A DNA stretch of 64,000 nt from Lactobacillaceae bacterium AF64-9pH9TA. GTDB taxonomy: Bacteria > Bacillota > Bacilli > Lactobacillales > Lactobacillaceae. Within the stretch, counting starts at the first letter, position 1; each line of letters begins with the position of its first letter. Position numbers and translations under genes: made by a program. The DNA lies in the NCBI GenBank assembly GCA_027681045.1, contig JAQDCK010000003.1, positions 68,324 to 132,323 of the forward strand, given 5' to 3'. Positions 55,471-64,000 of this stretch are shown in pieces. The notes beneath the pieces were generated by a model. It was not told the origin of the DNA, did no database searches, and was given only the letters and a program-made list of their open reading frames with translations.

Positions 55471-56271
55471 ATGTCAGCAACTGACCGCGACATGTTAAAA
55501 CTTCCAAAAAAGAAGTTTAAGATGTGGAACTGGGTCTGGGTCATTTTAATGATCTTGGGTCTGGTTTTATCTGTTAACAACACGCAGACCAGTCTGCCGG
55601 AATTTTTCGCCAATTTTGACCAGTTCGCGGAAATCTTCGTGCAGATGGCCCAGCCGGACTGGTCATACGCCGGCACTGCCATTCCTTACCTGGTGGAAAC
55701 GATCAAGATGGCCATCATCAGTACGGTTATCGGGTCCCTTTTGGCCTTCGTCTACTCACTTTTGATCGCCAGAAACATTGTCCACAACCGGGTAATTACC
55801 AGCGTTCTGCGTTTCATCATGAACATCATCAGAACGATTCCTGACCTGCTCTTGGGTTCAATCTTCGTTGCCATCGTTGGTATCGGCCCAGTTGCCGGTA
55901 TCCTGGCCTTGACTGTCTTCACCTTCGGTGTTGTTGTCAAGCTCTTCTACGAAGCCATCGAAACTATTGATCCAGGTCCAAGTGAAGCCATCAAGGCAGT
56001 CGGGGGCAACGGGATAAACAACATCATGTTTGCCGTTATGCCGCAGATTCTGCCTTACTTCATCAGCTACGCCCTGTACGCTTTTGAAATCAACGTCCGG
56101 GCATCCACGATCCTCGGTTACATCGGTGCCGGTGGTATCGGTCTGCAGCTGAAGAACACTTTGGACATGTTCAACTACAACCAAACGGGGATGATCATCT
56201 TGGTTGTCTTCCTGGTTGTTTTGGTCATCGACTTTGTTTCAACTAAAGCAAGGGAGGCTTTGATGCGCTAA
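55471..56271 (+). CDS. PhnE-type ABC permease 1
   Basis: 266 residues, six helices, EAA loop SEAIKAVGGNGINNIMFAVMP. Its stop and the next ATG overlap by 1 bp (TAATG). Confidence 0.92.
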   Translation: MSATDRDMLKLPKKKFKMWNWVWVILMILGLVLSVNNTQTSLPEFFANFDQFAEIFVQMAQPDWSYAGTAIPYLVETIKMAIISTVIGSLLAFVYSLLIARNIVHNRVITSVLRFIMNIIRTIPDLLLGSIFVAIVGIGPVAGILALTVFTFGVVVKLFYEAIETIDPGPSEAIKAVGGNGINNIMFAVMPQILPYFISYALYAFEINVRASTILGYIGAGGIGLQLKNTLDMFNYNQTGMIILVVFLVVLVIDFVSTKAREALMR

Positions 56272-57083
56272 TGGATACGACAATGAAGAAATTACCACCA
56301 AAACCAGTGACGGCCAAGTCCAGAGCCATTAAGTGGGGCGGCTGGATCATTTCCATCGCCATCATCATTTGGTCCTGCACGGGCATCGACTTCGGCGGGA
56401 TCAAGCCAACTGCCGGCCAGATTACCGGGGCGATCTTCAATGGTCTTTTCCACCCAGACTGGTCATATGTTTATAACGGTAGCGGGGAAGACCTGGTTTC
56501 CCAATTGTGGCAGACCTTGTGTATTGCCTTCCTGGGTACTTTCATCTCCGCCATCATTTCAGTTCCTTTTGCTTTCTGGGCTGCTAACACCCGGCATAAG
56601 AAATTCTGGGTATCTGAAAGCGGGAAGATCGTTTTGACTTTTATCAGATCCTTCCCGGAAATCGTTCTGGCCTTGATGTTCATTAAGGCCGTTGGTCCGG
56701 GCGCCCCAGCCGGTGCCCTGGCCTTGGGTCTGCACTCAGTCGGGATGCTGGCCATGCTGTTCTCAGAAGCGATTGAAAGTTTGGATGATGGTCCAGCTGA
56801 AGCGATTACGGCGGTCGGCGGGTCTAAGTTCAACGTTGCTGCTTTCGCGACCCTGCCTGACTTGATGCCAGCCATCGTTTCCAACACCCTTTACCGTTTT
56901 GACGTGTCCGTCCGGTCCGCATCTGTTTTGGGTTTGGTTGGTGCCGGTGGTATCGGCTATCCTTTGATCATCGCCTTGAACTACCGGCAATGGAGCCGGG
57001 TCGGGATCATCCTTTTGGGGATCATCGTTATGGTTGTGGTCATCGACTGGATCTCTGGTGCTATCCGGAAGAAGCTGGTCTAA
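56271..57083 (+). CDS. PhnE-type ABC permease 2
   Basis: 270 residues, paralog of permease 1 (both have the PDWSY motif and AEAITAVGGSKFNVAAFATLP loop), so the transporter is a heterodimer. Last gene of the operon. Confidence 0.92.
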   Translation: MDTTMKKLPPKPVTAKSRAIKWGGWIISIAIIIWSCTGIDFGGIKPTAGQITGAIFNGLFHPDWSYVYNGSGEDLVSQLWQTLCIAFLGTFISAIISVPFAFWAANTRHKKFWVSESGKIVLTFIRSFPEIVLALMFIKAVGPGAPAGALALGLHSVGMLAMLFSEAIESLDDGPAEAITAVGGSKFNVAAFATLPDLMPAIVSNTLYRFDVSVRSASVLGLVGAGGIGYPLIIALNYRQWSRVGIILLGIIVMVVVIDWISGAIRKKLV

Positions 57084-57107
57084 AAAATACTGAATAATAA
57101 CTCTTTG

Positions 57108-57137
57108 AAAAGCTGTGGCGGTTGCCATGGCTTTTTT
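57108..57137 (+). terminator. Terminator of the phosphonate-type operon
   Basis: AAAGCTGTGGC-GGTT-GCCATGGCTTT (two G-U pairs) with T run. Confidence 0.82.
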
Positions 57138-57199
57138 CATTTTGTTAATTACCGGCAGAGATGCTCCGGCTCTTGCTGCTCCTCTAGCTGGCTAGTTTG

Positions 57200-57358
57200 A
57201 TGGAATTTATTGCCAAAATCATCCGTAACAAGTTTCCGACTTTGCTAATCGTGCTCTTGTTGATACTTTTATTCAGGGCAACTCATGCGTCTTGGGACGC
57301 TTACTGGCGTTTCCGCAAAGATTTACGTGTTAATAAAATACGGAAAAAATACAATTAG
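57200..57358 (+). CDS. 52-residue single-span membrane peptide
   Basis: ATG 57200 (or TTG 57197) to TAG 57356-57358. One hydrophobic helix (TLLIVLLLILLF, about 14-25), basic amphipathic tail (RFRKDLRVNKIRKK). No good ribosome site. AT-rich, just upstream of the AlbA_2 gene. Could be a small toxin-like peptide or a remnant; toxin identity is not established. Confidence 0.4.
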   Translation: MEFIAKIIRNKFPTLLIVLLLILLFRATHASWDAYWRFRKDLRVNKIRKKYN

Positions 57359-57363
57359 CTTTT
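57323..57363 (+). repeat. Direct repeat, copy 1
   Basis: TTACGTGTTAA ... ACAATTAGCTTTT frame. Copy 2 at 57404-57445; copy 1 codes the end of the 52-residue peptide. Confidence 0.75.
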
Positions 57364-57403
57364 TATCTTTTTTGCATGCGCAAAAAACGCGCAAATTTGC
57401 TAA

Positions 57404-57445
57404 TTACGTGTTAAAATTGATACGCAAAAAAAACAATTAGCTTTT
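57404..57445 (+). repeat. Direct repeat, copy 2
   Basis: Same end motifs as copy 1, 81 bp away, interior partly changed. A third partial CGTGTTACGC follows at 57446. Lies in the promoter/leader zone of the AlbA_2 gene, so it could be a binding site array. Confidence 0.75.
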
Positions 57446-57470
57446 CGTGTTACGCAAGGAGAAGATGCAA

Positions 57471-58727
57471 ATGCGTGAAACTAAAAACCTAGAATTTAAG
57501 GAAAAAGTATCTAATAAATTCCTCAAAACCGTCAGTGCTTATGCCAACTATGGAACTGGCAAAATTATTTTTGGCCTAACCGACTCTGGAAAAGCTGTGG
57601 GAATCAATGATCCAGTAGCTACTTGTCTAAAAATCGAAAATACAATTAATGATGCTATTAAGCCTAATCCTAAATATGATTTGGATATTGACTCAGACAA
57701 GAAGTTAGTTGTTTTGACCGTCCACCAAGGTAAGTTTCCCCCATATTTTTACAAGTCTAAGGCCTACAAACGCAATGATAGTTCTTCAATTGAAGTCGAT
57801 CCTTTAGAACTGTCTGAATTAATTTTAAAGGGTAAAAACCGTTCATATGATAGCCTACCAGCGCCTGACCAAGATTTGAGCTTTGAATTTTTGAAGAGAA
57901 CTTTTCAGCAAGACTTAGGCATATCTGATCTTACTCGTGATACCCTAATCACGCTCAACCTCTATGAACAAGGTTCAGGATACACAATTGCAGGGGAACT
58001 CCTTGCTGATCAAAATACTTTTCGCGGGATTGACATGGTACGCTTTGGGAGCGACATTAATACCATGCGAGAACGCGTCAGCTATGAAAAGGAATCTATT
58101 CTAAGAGAATACGAAGAATCTATCACCAAATATCAACAATACTACCAGTATGAGCAAGTCGTTGGCGCATACCGGCAAAAGTTTGAGCTGATTCCTGAAG
58201 ACGCCTTTCGTGAAGCCTTAGCCAACGCCTTGGTTCACCGGAATTGGGCAATCAATGCTCAAATCAAAGTAGCTATGTTTGACGATCGAATCGAAATTAC
58301 CTCTCCTGGTAATTTACCTCAAGGTCTAAGCAAAGAAAGTTACTTAAATGGCGAAATCTCAGTTTTACGAAATCCAATAATTGCCAATATTTTCTTTAGA
58401 CTAAAAATTATTGAGCAGTTTGGAACTGGGATTCAGCGAATTCTTACTAGCTACAGTGATAGTACTATACAGCCTCAGTTCTCTGTTTCTGAGAATTCGG
58501 TCAAAATTATTTTGCCGATAATTCAAAATGAAGCTAGCTTAACTGGTGACTTGAAATTAGTATACGATTCTCTCCAAAGCATCCCCTTAGCAACTTCTGA
58601 CCTAATGCAAGTAACTGGCTTTAGTAGAAGCAAACTTGTTAAGCTCTTAAACGAGTTGATTGCACAAGGTTACGCTGTTAAATCAGGACGCGGACGCAGC
58701 ACTAAGTACTGCCGAGCACAAAAATAA
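57471..58727 (+). CDS. AlbA_2 (Schlafen-type) and HATPase-like regulator
   Basis: 418 residues from ATG 57471 (AAGGAG 9 nt upstream). N-terminal AlbA_2 DNA/RNA-binding domain (NLEFKEKVSNKFLKTVSAYANYGTGKIIFGL, about 3-35), middle linker, an ATPase-like domain (DAFREALANALVHRNW, RIEITSPGNLPQGL, RNPIIANIFFRLKIIEQFGTGIQRI), and a C-terminal winged helix. Relatives are transcription regulators; some sit in defence or mobile loci. AT-rich and codon use unlike neighbours, so recent gain is likely. Confidence 0.85.
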   Translation: MRETKNLEFKEKVSNKFLKTVSAYANYGTGKIIFGLTDSGKAVGINDPVATCLKIENTINDAIKPNPKYDLDIDSDKKLVVLTVHQGKFPPYFYKSKAYKRNDSSSIEVDPLELSELILKGKNRSYDSLPAPDQDLSFEFLKRTFQQDLGISDLTRDTLITLNLYEQGSGYTIAGELLADQNTFRGIDMVRFGSDINTMRERVSYEKESILREYEESITKYQQYYQYEQVVGAYRQKFELIPEDAFREALANALVHRNWAINAQIKVAMFDDRIEITSPGNLPQGLSKESYLNGEISVLRNPIIANIFFRLKIIEQFGTGIQRILTSYSDSTIQPQFSVSENSVKIILPIIQNEASLTGDLKLVYDSLQSIPLATSDLMQVTGFSRSKLVKLLNELIAQGYAVKSGRGRSTKYCRAQK

Positions 58728-58956
58728 AGCTAAAGGCTAGATTACTTTTTCAGATTTGTTTTACTTCTTCCGTTGCCTTTTGGGAATTTTTTCAGGCTGA
58801 CGCCTTGTAGTGATGGTGCGTCGGCACTTCTGTCCTCGCTTTACGGAAGCACGTTTTCCTATTTAAAGGAGTATCCTCAGCCTTCAAAAGATATTCAATT
58901 CCTGTTTAATTTGAACAAAATCTACTTGCTTCTTACTATTGTTGCCTTCTTTAGGC
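58728..58956. other. Gap without gene
   Basis: The region between AlbA_2 and the oppA-type gene holds one short unsupported ORF and a terminator at its end; I see no other feature. Confidence 0.5.
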
Positions 58957-58998
58957 AAAAGAAAGGAGACTCGCGTAAGCCGCAAGCCTCTTTTCTTT
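58957..58998. terminator. Imperfect bidirectional terminator
   Basis: GAGACTCGCG-TAAGC-CGCAAGCCTC with two mismatches, flanked by A/T-rich arms on either side. Confidence 0.45.
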
Positions 58999-59038
58999 AT
59001 TTCTAGTTTGTTATCTATCGTATCGCTACTGTTACTTG

Positions 59039-60664
59039 TTACTTCAAGTAAGCGTACTTGAAGCTGTAGTTTGCCCCGGCGCCGTTGTAGATCACGCCCT
59101 TAACGCTTGGCTTGACCATCCAGGCTTCGATTGGGTGGTAGAGTGGGGTAACCCCTTGCTCTTCCAGCAGGATCTGTTCAGCCTTGGCCAGGTCCTTGAA
59201 GCGGTCAGCATCTGAGCCAGTCGTCTTGGAAGCAGCCACGTACTTGTCGTATTCCTTGTTTGACCACTTGCCGTAGTTGTATGAAGCACCAGTAGTCTGC
59301 AGGTCAAGGAAGGAGATTGGGTCGGAGAAGTCGGCGTTCCAGCCAGTTGAAACAACATCAAAGTTGCCGCTCATCATTCTGGTCAGCCGGGTCTTCTTCG
59401 GGATGCTCTGAACTTGCACGTCGATACCCAGGTTGTTTTCCAGTTGACTTTGGACGAATTCTGCTGCCTTCTTGGCCGTATCGTCGTCATCGCCAAGGAG
59501 AGTGAAGGAAATCTTCTTCTTGCCGGTTTCCTTCAGAGCTTGCTTGTAGAGCTTCTTGGCTTCAGTGACATTGTAGGTCGTCGCCTTTTCAGTAGCGGCG
59601 TTCTTGACCGTGTCAGTGTAGTCCTTGCCGTTAACCGTCGTCATGCCTTCTGGGTCAAAAGTCGTGGCTGGAGTAGCTGCCCCGCCCAGAGTTGAAGCCA
59701 GTTCCTTCCGGTTGATGGCCATGGAAATAGCCAGCCGGAGATTCTTGTTCTTGAATTCCGGGTGCTTCTTGATGTTGTAGGACAGGTACTGGGTCGTGGA
59801 CATCTTCCGCTGGGTGTAGCCGGTCTTGCCCTTCAAAGACTTGGTGGCTTGGGCGTCTAGGTAGGCCGCGTCAAGCTTGCCACTTTGGTAGAGGTTGTAG
59901 TCGGTTGCCGGAGTCTTTTGGACGCTGAACTTGACCGTGTCGAGCTTGACGTTCTTCTTGTCCCAATACTTGTCGTTCTTGACCAGTTTCCAGCTCAAGT
60001 TGGACCCGGTCCAGCCGACTTGCTTATATGGACCGTTGTAGATCATGTACTTGGATGAGGTCGCGTACTTAGACCCCATCTTTTCAATGAACTTTTGGTT
60101 CTGCGGGAAGAAGAGCGGGAAGGCCATCAGCAGCTTGAAGTAAGGGATCCGCTTTTCCAAAGTAACCGTCAGCTTGTACTTGCCGTCAGCCTTGATCCCC
60201 AAAGCTGCTGGCTTCTTCTTGCCGGAGACGATGGCGTCAGCGTTCTTGATGCCGGAGAACAAATAGGCATATTCAGACGAGGTCTTCGGGTCGATGGTTC
60301 TGCGCCAGGAATAGACGAAGTCCTGGGCTGTAACCGGGTCCCCGTTGGACCACTTGGCGTTCTTCCTCAAAGTAAAGGTCCAGGTCTTGCCGTCAGCGCT
60401 GTTCTTGGTAGAAGTAGCCAGGGCGTTTTGCACCTTGGCGTTCTTGCCTAAAAGGTAAAGTCCTTCTTCAACGTTGTTGATCTGTTCATAAGATGCCTGG
60501 TCAGTTGCCTTGGAGGCGTCTAAAGTTGCCATTTCCGCGGTGTTCATCCAGGTAAGGGTCTGCTTCTTGGCACTGCTTTGGGAGTTGCTTGACCCGCAGG
60601 CGGCTAAAGTGGCCGCGCTGGCTAAGATTACGGCTGAGCTGGCTAAAAGTTTCTTGCTTCTCAT
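59039..60664 (-). CDS. Oligopeptide-binding lipoprotein (OppA family)
   Basis: 541 residues. Lipobox LAACGSS (Cys about 23). ABC peptide-receptor fold with WMNTAEMATLDASKATDQAS, WSNGDPVTAQDFVYSWRRTI and a late NADFSDPISFLD. Delivers peptides for nutrition. GAAGG precedes ATG. Alone, so it is an orphan receptor for an Opp permease elsewhere. Confidence 0.93.
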   Translation of the reverse strand: MRSKKLLASSAVILASAATLAACGSSNSQSSAKKQTLTWMNTAEMATLDASKATDQASYEQINNVEEGLYLLGKNAKVQNALATSTKNSADGKTWTFTLRKNAKWSNGDPVTAQDFVYSWRRTIDPKTSSEYAYLFSGIKNADAIVSGKKKPAALGIKADGKYKLTVTLEKRIPYFKLLMAFPLFFPQNQKFIEKMGSKYATSSKYMIYNGPYKQVGWTGSNLSWKLVKNDKYWDKKNVKLDTVKFSVQKTPATDYNLYQSGKLDAAYLDAQATKSLKGKTGYTQRKMSTTQYLSYNIKKHPEFKNKNLRLAISMAINRKELASTLGGAATPATTFDPEGMTTVNGKDYTDTVKNAATEKATTYNVTEAKKLYKQALKETGKKKISFTLLGDDDDTAKKAAEFVQSQLENNLGIDVQVQSIPKKTRLTRMMSGNFDVVSTGWNADFSDPISFLDLQTTGASYNYGKWSNKEYDKYVAASKTTGSDADRFKDLAKAEQILLEEQGVTPLYHPIEAWMVKPSVKGVIYNGAGANYSFKYAYLK

Positions 60665-60883
60665 ATTTTTTGCCTTCTTTCTCTTGTAAAAATCATATAT
60701 TACGACACAGCCAGATAGATGCAGCTAAACTACTGATCTAAGAGATATTACTAATTATAGCAAATAAATTAAAAAACACCAGTTGAATTTTAATTTTTTT
60801 GCCATTATTTTTGAGAAGCTCTTTTAATCCTTAAAAAAGCGCTTTGGTCAAGTAAAAAAAGCTATTCCAGACCGACTTTTTGC

Positions 60884-60889
60884 TATAAT
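60884..60889 (+). promoter_or_regulatory. Extended -10 (TTGCTATAAT)
   Basis: TTGCTATAAT 27 bp before ATG 60916; fourth occurrence of the 10-mer in the window. Confidence 0.6.
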
Positions 60890-60915
60890 TAGGGTAAGAT
60901 TGCAAGGAGGACAAC

Positions 60916-61401
60916 ATGGAAAAATTAACTACCATGGAGCTGGCTGACGAGTTAGCTGAAGCTCAAGACAAGATTCTTAACGGTGAAGCAAAACTGGATA
61001 CCGGCCGGGTTTACCAGGCCATCGATGATTTGGGCGTCTTGAACGATCCCATCAGCAATTACTTCGACCGGACCGAAGATGAATACTATGAAACTGAAAG
61101 TGACCACTACCTGGCCCTGACTAATCTGACCGGCAAGCTGGGCGACCTGCATGACCGCATCTTGACCAACCACGTGGACGGTTTCGTTGACAAGGATGAA
61201 ATCAACATGACCTATAACCACGAAAATGCCTACGTGGAAGACAACTACATGCCAAGAACTGACATGCACGTTTTGGTCTACGGGCTCAAGGTGATCGGGG
61301 CGGTTGAAGCCATCGCCGCTGCCGACATGCGCAACGTCTTGTCCAAGGATGCCGTGCTTTCCTTGGGCCTGGCGGCACACGCTTTAGCAGAAAATCTATA
61401 A
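60916..61401 (+). CDS. Acidic 161-residue protein, unknown
   Basis: Very acidic, soluble, no signal peptide. Mid-region EDEYYETESDHYLALTN; helical C-terminus (VIGAVEAIAAADMRNVLS). GGAGG precedes the ATG. Family not recognised. Confidence 0.75.
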   Translation: MEKLTTMELADELAEAQDKILNGEAKLDTGRVYQAIDDLGVLNDPISNYFDRTEDEYYETESDHYLALTNLTGKLGDLHDRILTNHVDGFVDKDEINMTYNHENAYVEDNYMPRTDMHVLVYGLKVIGAVEAIAAADMRNVLSKDAVLSLGLAAHALAENL

Positions 61402-61406
61402 TTGAG

Positions 61407-61429
61407 AGCCGGGGGAGGCCCGGCTTTTT
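61407..61429 (+). terminator. Terminator after the acidic protein gene
   Basis: AGCCGGG-GGAGG-CCCGGCT then TTTT. Confidence 0.85.
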
Positions 61430-61458
61430 GTGATTTTAGGCTTTTTGGAAGGGTAGAA

Positions 61459-62859
61459 ATGGACCTGTTTAAATACACAAAGGGAATTATTGACAAGGCA
61501 GTTGGGGCTTCCAAGCTGCACGCCGTGCAAAAGAATGGCGGCGAGCTCCTGGATCCCATGCAGAAGTATCTGACGGTAGGGGAGTACCATGTCGATGCTC
61601 GCGACGCCACGCCTGACGGCCGGCCGTTTACCTTGACGGTATACCAAGATGACCAGGGCATCCTGCACCAGGCGCTCAGTCCGGAAAGCACCGACAGCCT
61701 GGCCGCTGAATACGACCGGAAATTCGTGCCGGAATTGAACCGCTTCAAGGCTTTCCGCAGCCGGGAAACAGGCCGGCGCTATGTCGTGGAAGACTACCTG
61801 GCCCGTTTTGTCTCCGACGTGAAAAAGGAAATCCGGGAAGGAGACGACTCTGTCAATATTGGGGTCATTACCGATACCCACTTCAAGAACGTTGACAGCC
61901 TGGACTTCTATGGCTGGAACGGCTTGATGCATGTCAGAGAGTTTTCCTACCTGGACCAGCTGGACATCCTGGACCTCAAATGCCACCTGGGCGACTGGAT
62001 CGACGGCTCTGACGCCGGCCTCATCAGCGAAAGTGAACTGATGAAGCTGCGGGACTCCTTTAAGTCCAGCAAGGTGCCTTACCTCATGATCAAGGGCAAC
62101 CATGACGAAAACGACAAGTTTGACGAGCACCATGACCTGAAGGCCAGCTTCCCGGAGCGGGAGTTTGAGAAGATCATGTGGCCGGAGATGTACCGGCAGC
62201 GGGAATTGGGCTACATTTCCCGCCAGCACGGGGTGGCCTGGTTTGACCAGGGCCATGTCCGGGTGATCAGTCTGAATACGTCAGATATTCCCTATATTTT
62301 GGATGAAAAAGGGCAGAAAAAGTACGACGTAAAATTGACCCTGGGGGTGCGGGAAGACCAGGTGCAGGAACTGATCGAAATCTTGCAGCAGTCAAGCGGC
62401 AAGCAGGTCATCCTGCTCAGCCACGCCAACCCGATCAACCGGAAGGGGGGCAATGCCTTGAAGTATAACGGGCGGTCGCTTCACGAACTCTTGGTAGCCT
62501 TCAACCAGAAGGAAAAGGGCAGGATGCACTCCAGCAAGGACGTGCCGGCGGAATTCCGCCTTAGCAACGACTTTGACTTCACCAAGGTCAAGGACGCCCG
62601 GATCATCGCCTACTTCTGCGGCCACCGGCATGTGGAAGACCAGTACCGGATCAACGGCATCCAGTACGTTCTGTTCAACTGCTCAGCTTTGATGGGGCCT
62701 AACCACCAGCTGACGACCAAGTATAACAAGAACTTAAATCGGAAGATGGACCACCAGAATGAATTTGCCGGCTATGTCGTCAACGTGGACCTTTTCCGGC
62801 GGCGGATCAAGGTCTTTGGCTATGGGGCCGCGACCAGACGGAGAATTTTTTTCATTTAA
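61459..62859 (+). CDS. Metallophosphoesterase
   Basis: 466 residues from ATG 61459 (GGAAGGG upstream). Calcineurin-like motifs: ITDTHF, CHLGDWIDG, IKGNHDEN, LLSHANP, FCGHRHVED, which supply two metals. A first domain (1-140) of unknown fold precedes the enzyme. Substrate unknown; cytoplasmic. Confidence 0.88.
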   Translation: MDLFKYTKGIIDKAVGASKLHAVQKNGGELLDPMQKYLTVGEYHVDARDATPDGRPFTLTVYQDDQGILHQALSPESTDSLAAEYDRKFVPELNRFKAFRSRETGRRYVVEDYLARFVSDVKKEIREGDDSVNIGVITDTHFKNVDSLDFYGWNGLMHVREFSYLDQLDILDLKCHLGDWIDGSDAGLISESELMKLRDSFKSSKVPYLMIKGNHDENDKFDEHHDLKASFPEREFEKIMWPEMYRQRELGYISRQHGVAWFDQGHVRVISLNTSDIPYILDEKGQKKYDVKLTLGVREDQVQELIEILQQSSGKQVILLSHANPINRKGGNALKYNGRSLHELLVAFNQKEKGRMHSSKDVPAEFRLSNDFDFTKVKDARIIAYFCGHRHVEDQYRINGIQYVLFNCSALMGPNHQLTTKYNKNLNRKMDHQNEFAGYVVNVDLFRRRIKVFGYGAATRRRIFFI

Positions 62860-62955
62860 GTAAAGATTGACGAGGACTCTGTAAACATTAGAGCCCTTGT
62901 TTTATAATAAGAAGTTGACTTTATAGAAACTAACTAGAATTAAGGGAGAGAAAAT

Positions 62956-64000
62956 ATGTGCGGAATTGTCGCCTTTTACGATCCAGAAATCAATGACAAG
63001 CAGGCGGCCATCGGCAAGATGATGGCTACCATCCAACACAGGGGACCAGACAGTGACGGGATGTACACCAACGACAAGGTAGCCCTGGGTTTCAGAAGAC
63101 TGTCGATTATCGACCTGCGGTGCGGTAGTCAGCCAATCTACAACGAAGACCACAGCCGGGCGATAATTTTCAACGGGGAAATCTACAACTTCAAGCCCTT
63201 AAGAGAGGAACTGATCAAGGCGGGCCACACCTTCTCCACCAAGGCCGACACTGAAGTCATCCTGCACGGCTATGAAGAATGGGGAATGGACGGGATCCTC
63301 AAGCGGCTCCGGGGGATGTTCGCCTTTATCATCTGGGACGACAATACCCAGACCATGTACGGGGCCCGGGACTTCTTTGGGATCAAGCCGATGTACTACC
63401 AGGACGTGGACGGCCACCTTTTGGTCGGCTCAGAATTGAAGAGCTTTTTGGCCTTCCCTCATTTTAAAAAGGAACTGAACACCGAAGCCGTCAAGCCATA
63501 CCTGATGAACCAGTACAACGACCTTAAGGAAACCTTCTTCAAGGGCGTCTACCGCTTCCAGCCAGGCCACTGGTTTGAATACAAGGACGGCAAGATGAAG
63601 ACCCACCAGTACTGGGATGCCGAATACAAGGAAAACAACCTTTCCTTTGAAGAAACGGTCAAGAAGATCAACGAAGACTTGAAGGAAACGGTTGACCTTT
63701 ACCGCAACGCCGACGTTAAGGTCGGGGCCTTCCTTAGTGAAGGGGTTGACTCCAGCTTCCTGACGGCCCTTTTGGACCCGGACGAAGTCTTCTCCATCGG
63801 CTTTGACGACAACACCTACGATGAAGCTTCCAAGGCCAAGGCCCTGGCTGACATCAACGGCTGGCACTTCTACGCTGACAAGGTCTACTCAGAAGAAGCC
63901 ATGCGGGACTTCCCGGAAATGCAGTACCACATGGACGAACCAGACGCCAACCCGTCAATCATTCCTTTGTGGTACCTGTGCAAATTGGCCAGAAAGCACG
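62956..64000 (+). CDS. asnB: Asparagine synthase (glutamine-hydrolysing), 3' end cut
   Basis: ATG 62956 after AGGGAGAG; 348 codons before the window ends. M-CGIVAFYD gives the Cys2 glutaminase nucleophile; HRGPDSDG and RLSIIDL follow. The synthetase P-loop reads LSEGVDSS at about 260-267, with E262 where most have Gly or Ser. Makes Asn from Asp using glutamine and ATP. Confidence 0.94.
   Translation, partial: MCGIVAFYDPEINDKQAAIGKMMATIQHRGPDSDGMYTNDKVALGFRRLSIIDLRCGSQPIYNEDHSRAIIFNGEIYNFKPLREELIKAGHTFSTKADTEVILHGYEEWGMDGILKRLRGMFAFIIWDDNTQTMYGARDFFGIKPMYYQDVDGHLLVGSELKSFLAFPHFKKELNTEAVKPYLMNQYNDLKETFFKGVYRFQPGHWFEYKDGKMKTHQYWDAEYKENNLSFEETVKKINEDLKETVDLYRNADVKVGAFLSEGVDSSFLTALLDPDEVFSIGFDDNTYDEASKAKALADINGWHFYADKVYSEEAMRDFPEMQYHMDEPDANPSIIPLWYLCKLARKH

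Noticed and set aside
58773-59006. 77-codon plus-strand frame
   Set aside because: No ribosome site, runs through the terminator hairpin.
1-64000. CRISPR arrays, tRNA/rRNA genes, insertion sequences, prophage
   Set aside because: No regularly spaced repeats, no tRNA-like folds, transposase or phage genes were seen on reading.

Overview
The window reads as chromosome from a lactic acid bacterium, almost certainly Lactobacillus delbrueckii. Protein-coding DNA is GC-rich for a lactobacillus and favours G or C at third codon positions. A 157-residue nucleoside deoxyribosyltransferase at 50.6-51.1 kb has the length and residues of the L. leichmannii (L. delbrueckii) type II enzyme as I remember it. 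A complete maltose/maltodextrin locus argues for a maltose-using subspecies (lactis, leichmannii, delbrueckii or similar) rather than typical bulgaricus; that subspecies call is inference. I saw no rRNA, tRNA, insertion sequence, prophage or CRISPR array.

0-29 kb is mostly housekeeping and small operons. It holds an anion permease, a 44-residue protein with a strong promoter, an HNH nuclease, a secreted LysM-NlpC/P60 wall hydrolase and a membrane GGDEF-GGDEF-EAL protein. Next comes a two-gene amino-acid ABC transporter behind a lysine riboswitch, which makes it a probable lysine importer. Then follow 3-methyladenine glycosylase, a DUF488 protein overlapping a sirtuin tail to tail, a hydrolase-cardiolipin synthase pair, RNase HI, a DUF1002 protein, a glycosyltransferase-hydrolase pair, prs, a TetR-membrane pair, a CAP-domain surface protein with a lysine/serine repeat tail, a Crp/Fnr (FLP-like) regulator, ddl, a MerR-like protein and a YibE/F pair with an esterase.

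29-43 kb is a maltose/maltodextrin utilisation region: an alpha-1,6-type glucosidase, a LacI-type regulator, an alpha-1,4-type glucosidase, a maltogenic amylase, maltose phosphorylase, beta-phosphoglucomutase, and an MsmK-MalEFG importer. Together they would import maltodextrins, trim them in the cytoplasm, split maltose phosphorolytically and feed beta-glucose-1-phosphate into glycolysis. Repeated GTTAnCGnTAAC-type operators, which also resemble cre sites, lie in three promoter regions. A convergent GH31-family protein with unusual catalytic motifs follows.

46.3-49.3 kb starts AT-rich and carries a four-gene ABC system led by a strong promoter and a 13-codon peptide ORF. 49-57 kb holds nagA, the nucleoside deoxyribosyltransferase, an orphan PTS IIA, a tyrosine phosphatase, a universal stress protein and a phosphonate-type ABC operon with a long, possibly structured leader. 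57.2-58.7 kb is a second AT-rich insert with a 52-codon single-span membrane peptide, a duplicated repeat of about 41 bp and an AlbA_2 (Schlafen-type) regulator. The window closes with oppA-type peptide binding protein, an unknown acidic protein, a metallophosphoesterase and the start of asnB, cut by the window edge.

The best candidates for something undescribed are the AT-rich ABC system with its mini-peptide, the AlbA_2/small-membrane-peptide locus with duplicated repeats, the structured leader of the phosphonate-type transporter, the membrane GGDEF-EAL protein with an upstream palindrome, and the GH31-like protein lacking the usual nucleophile motif.
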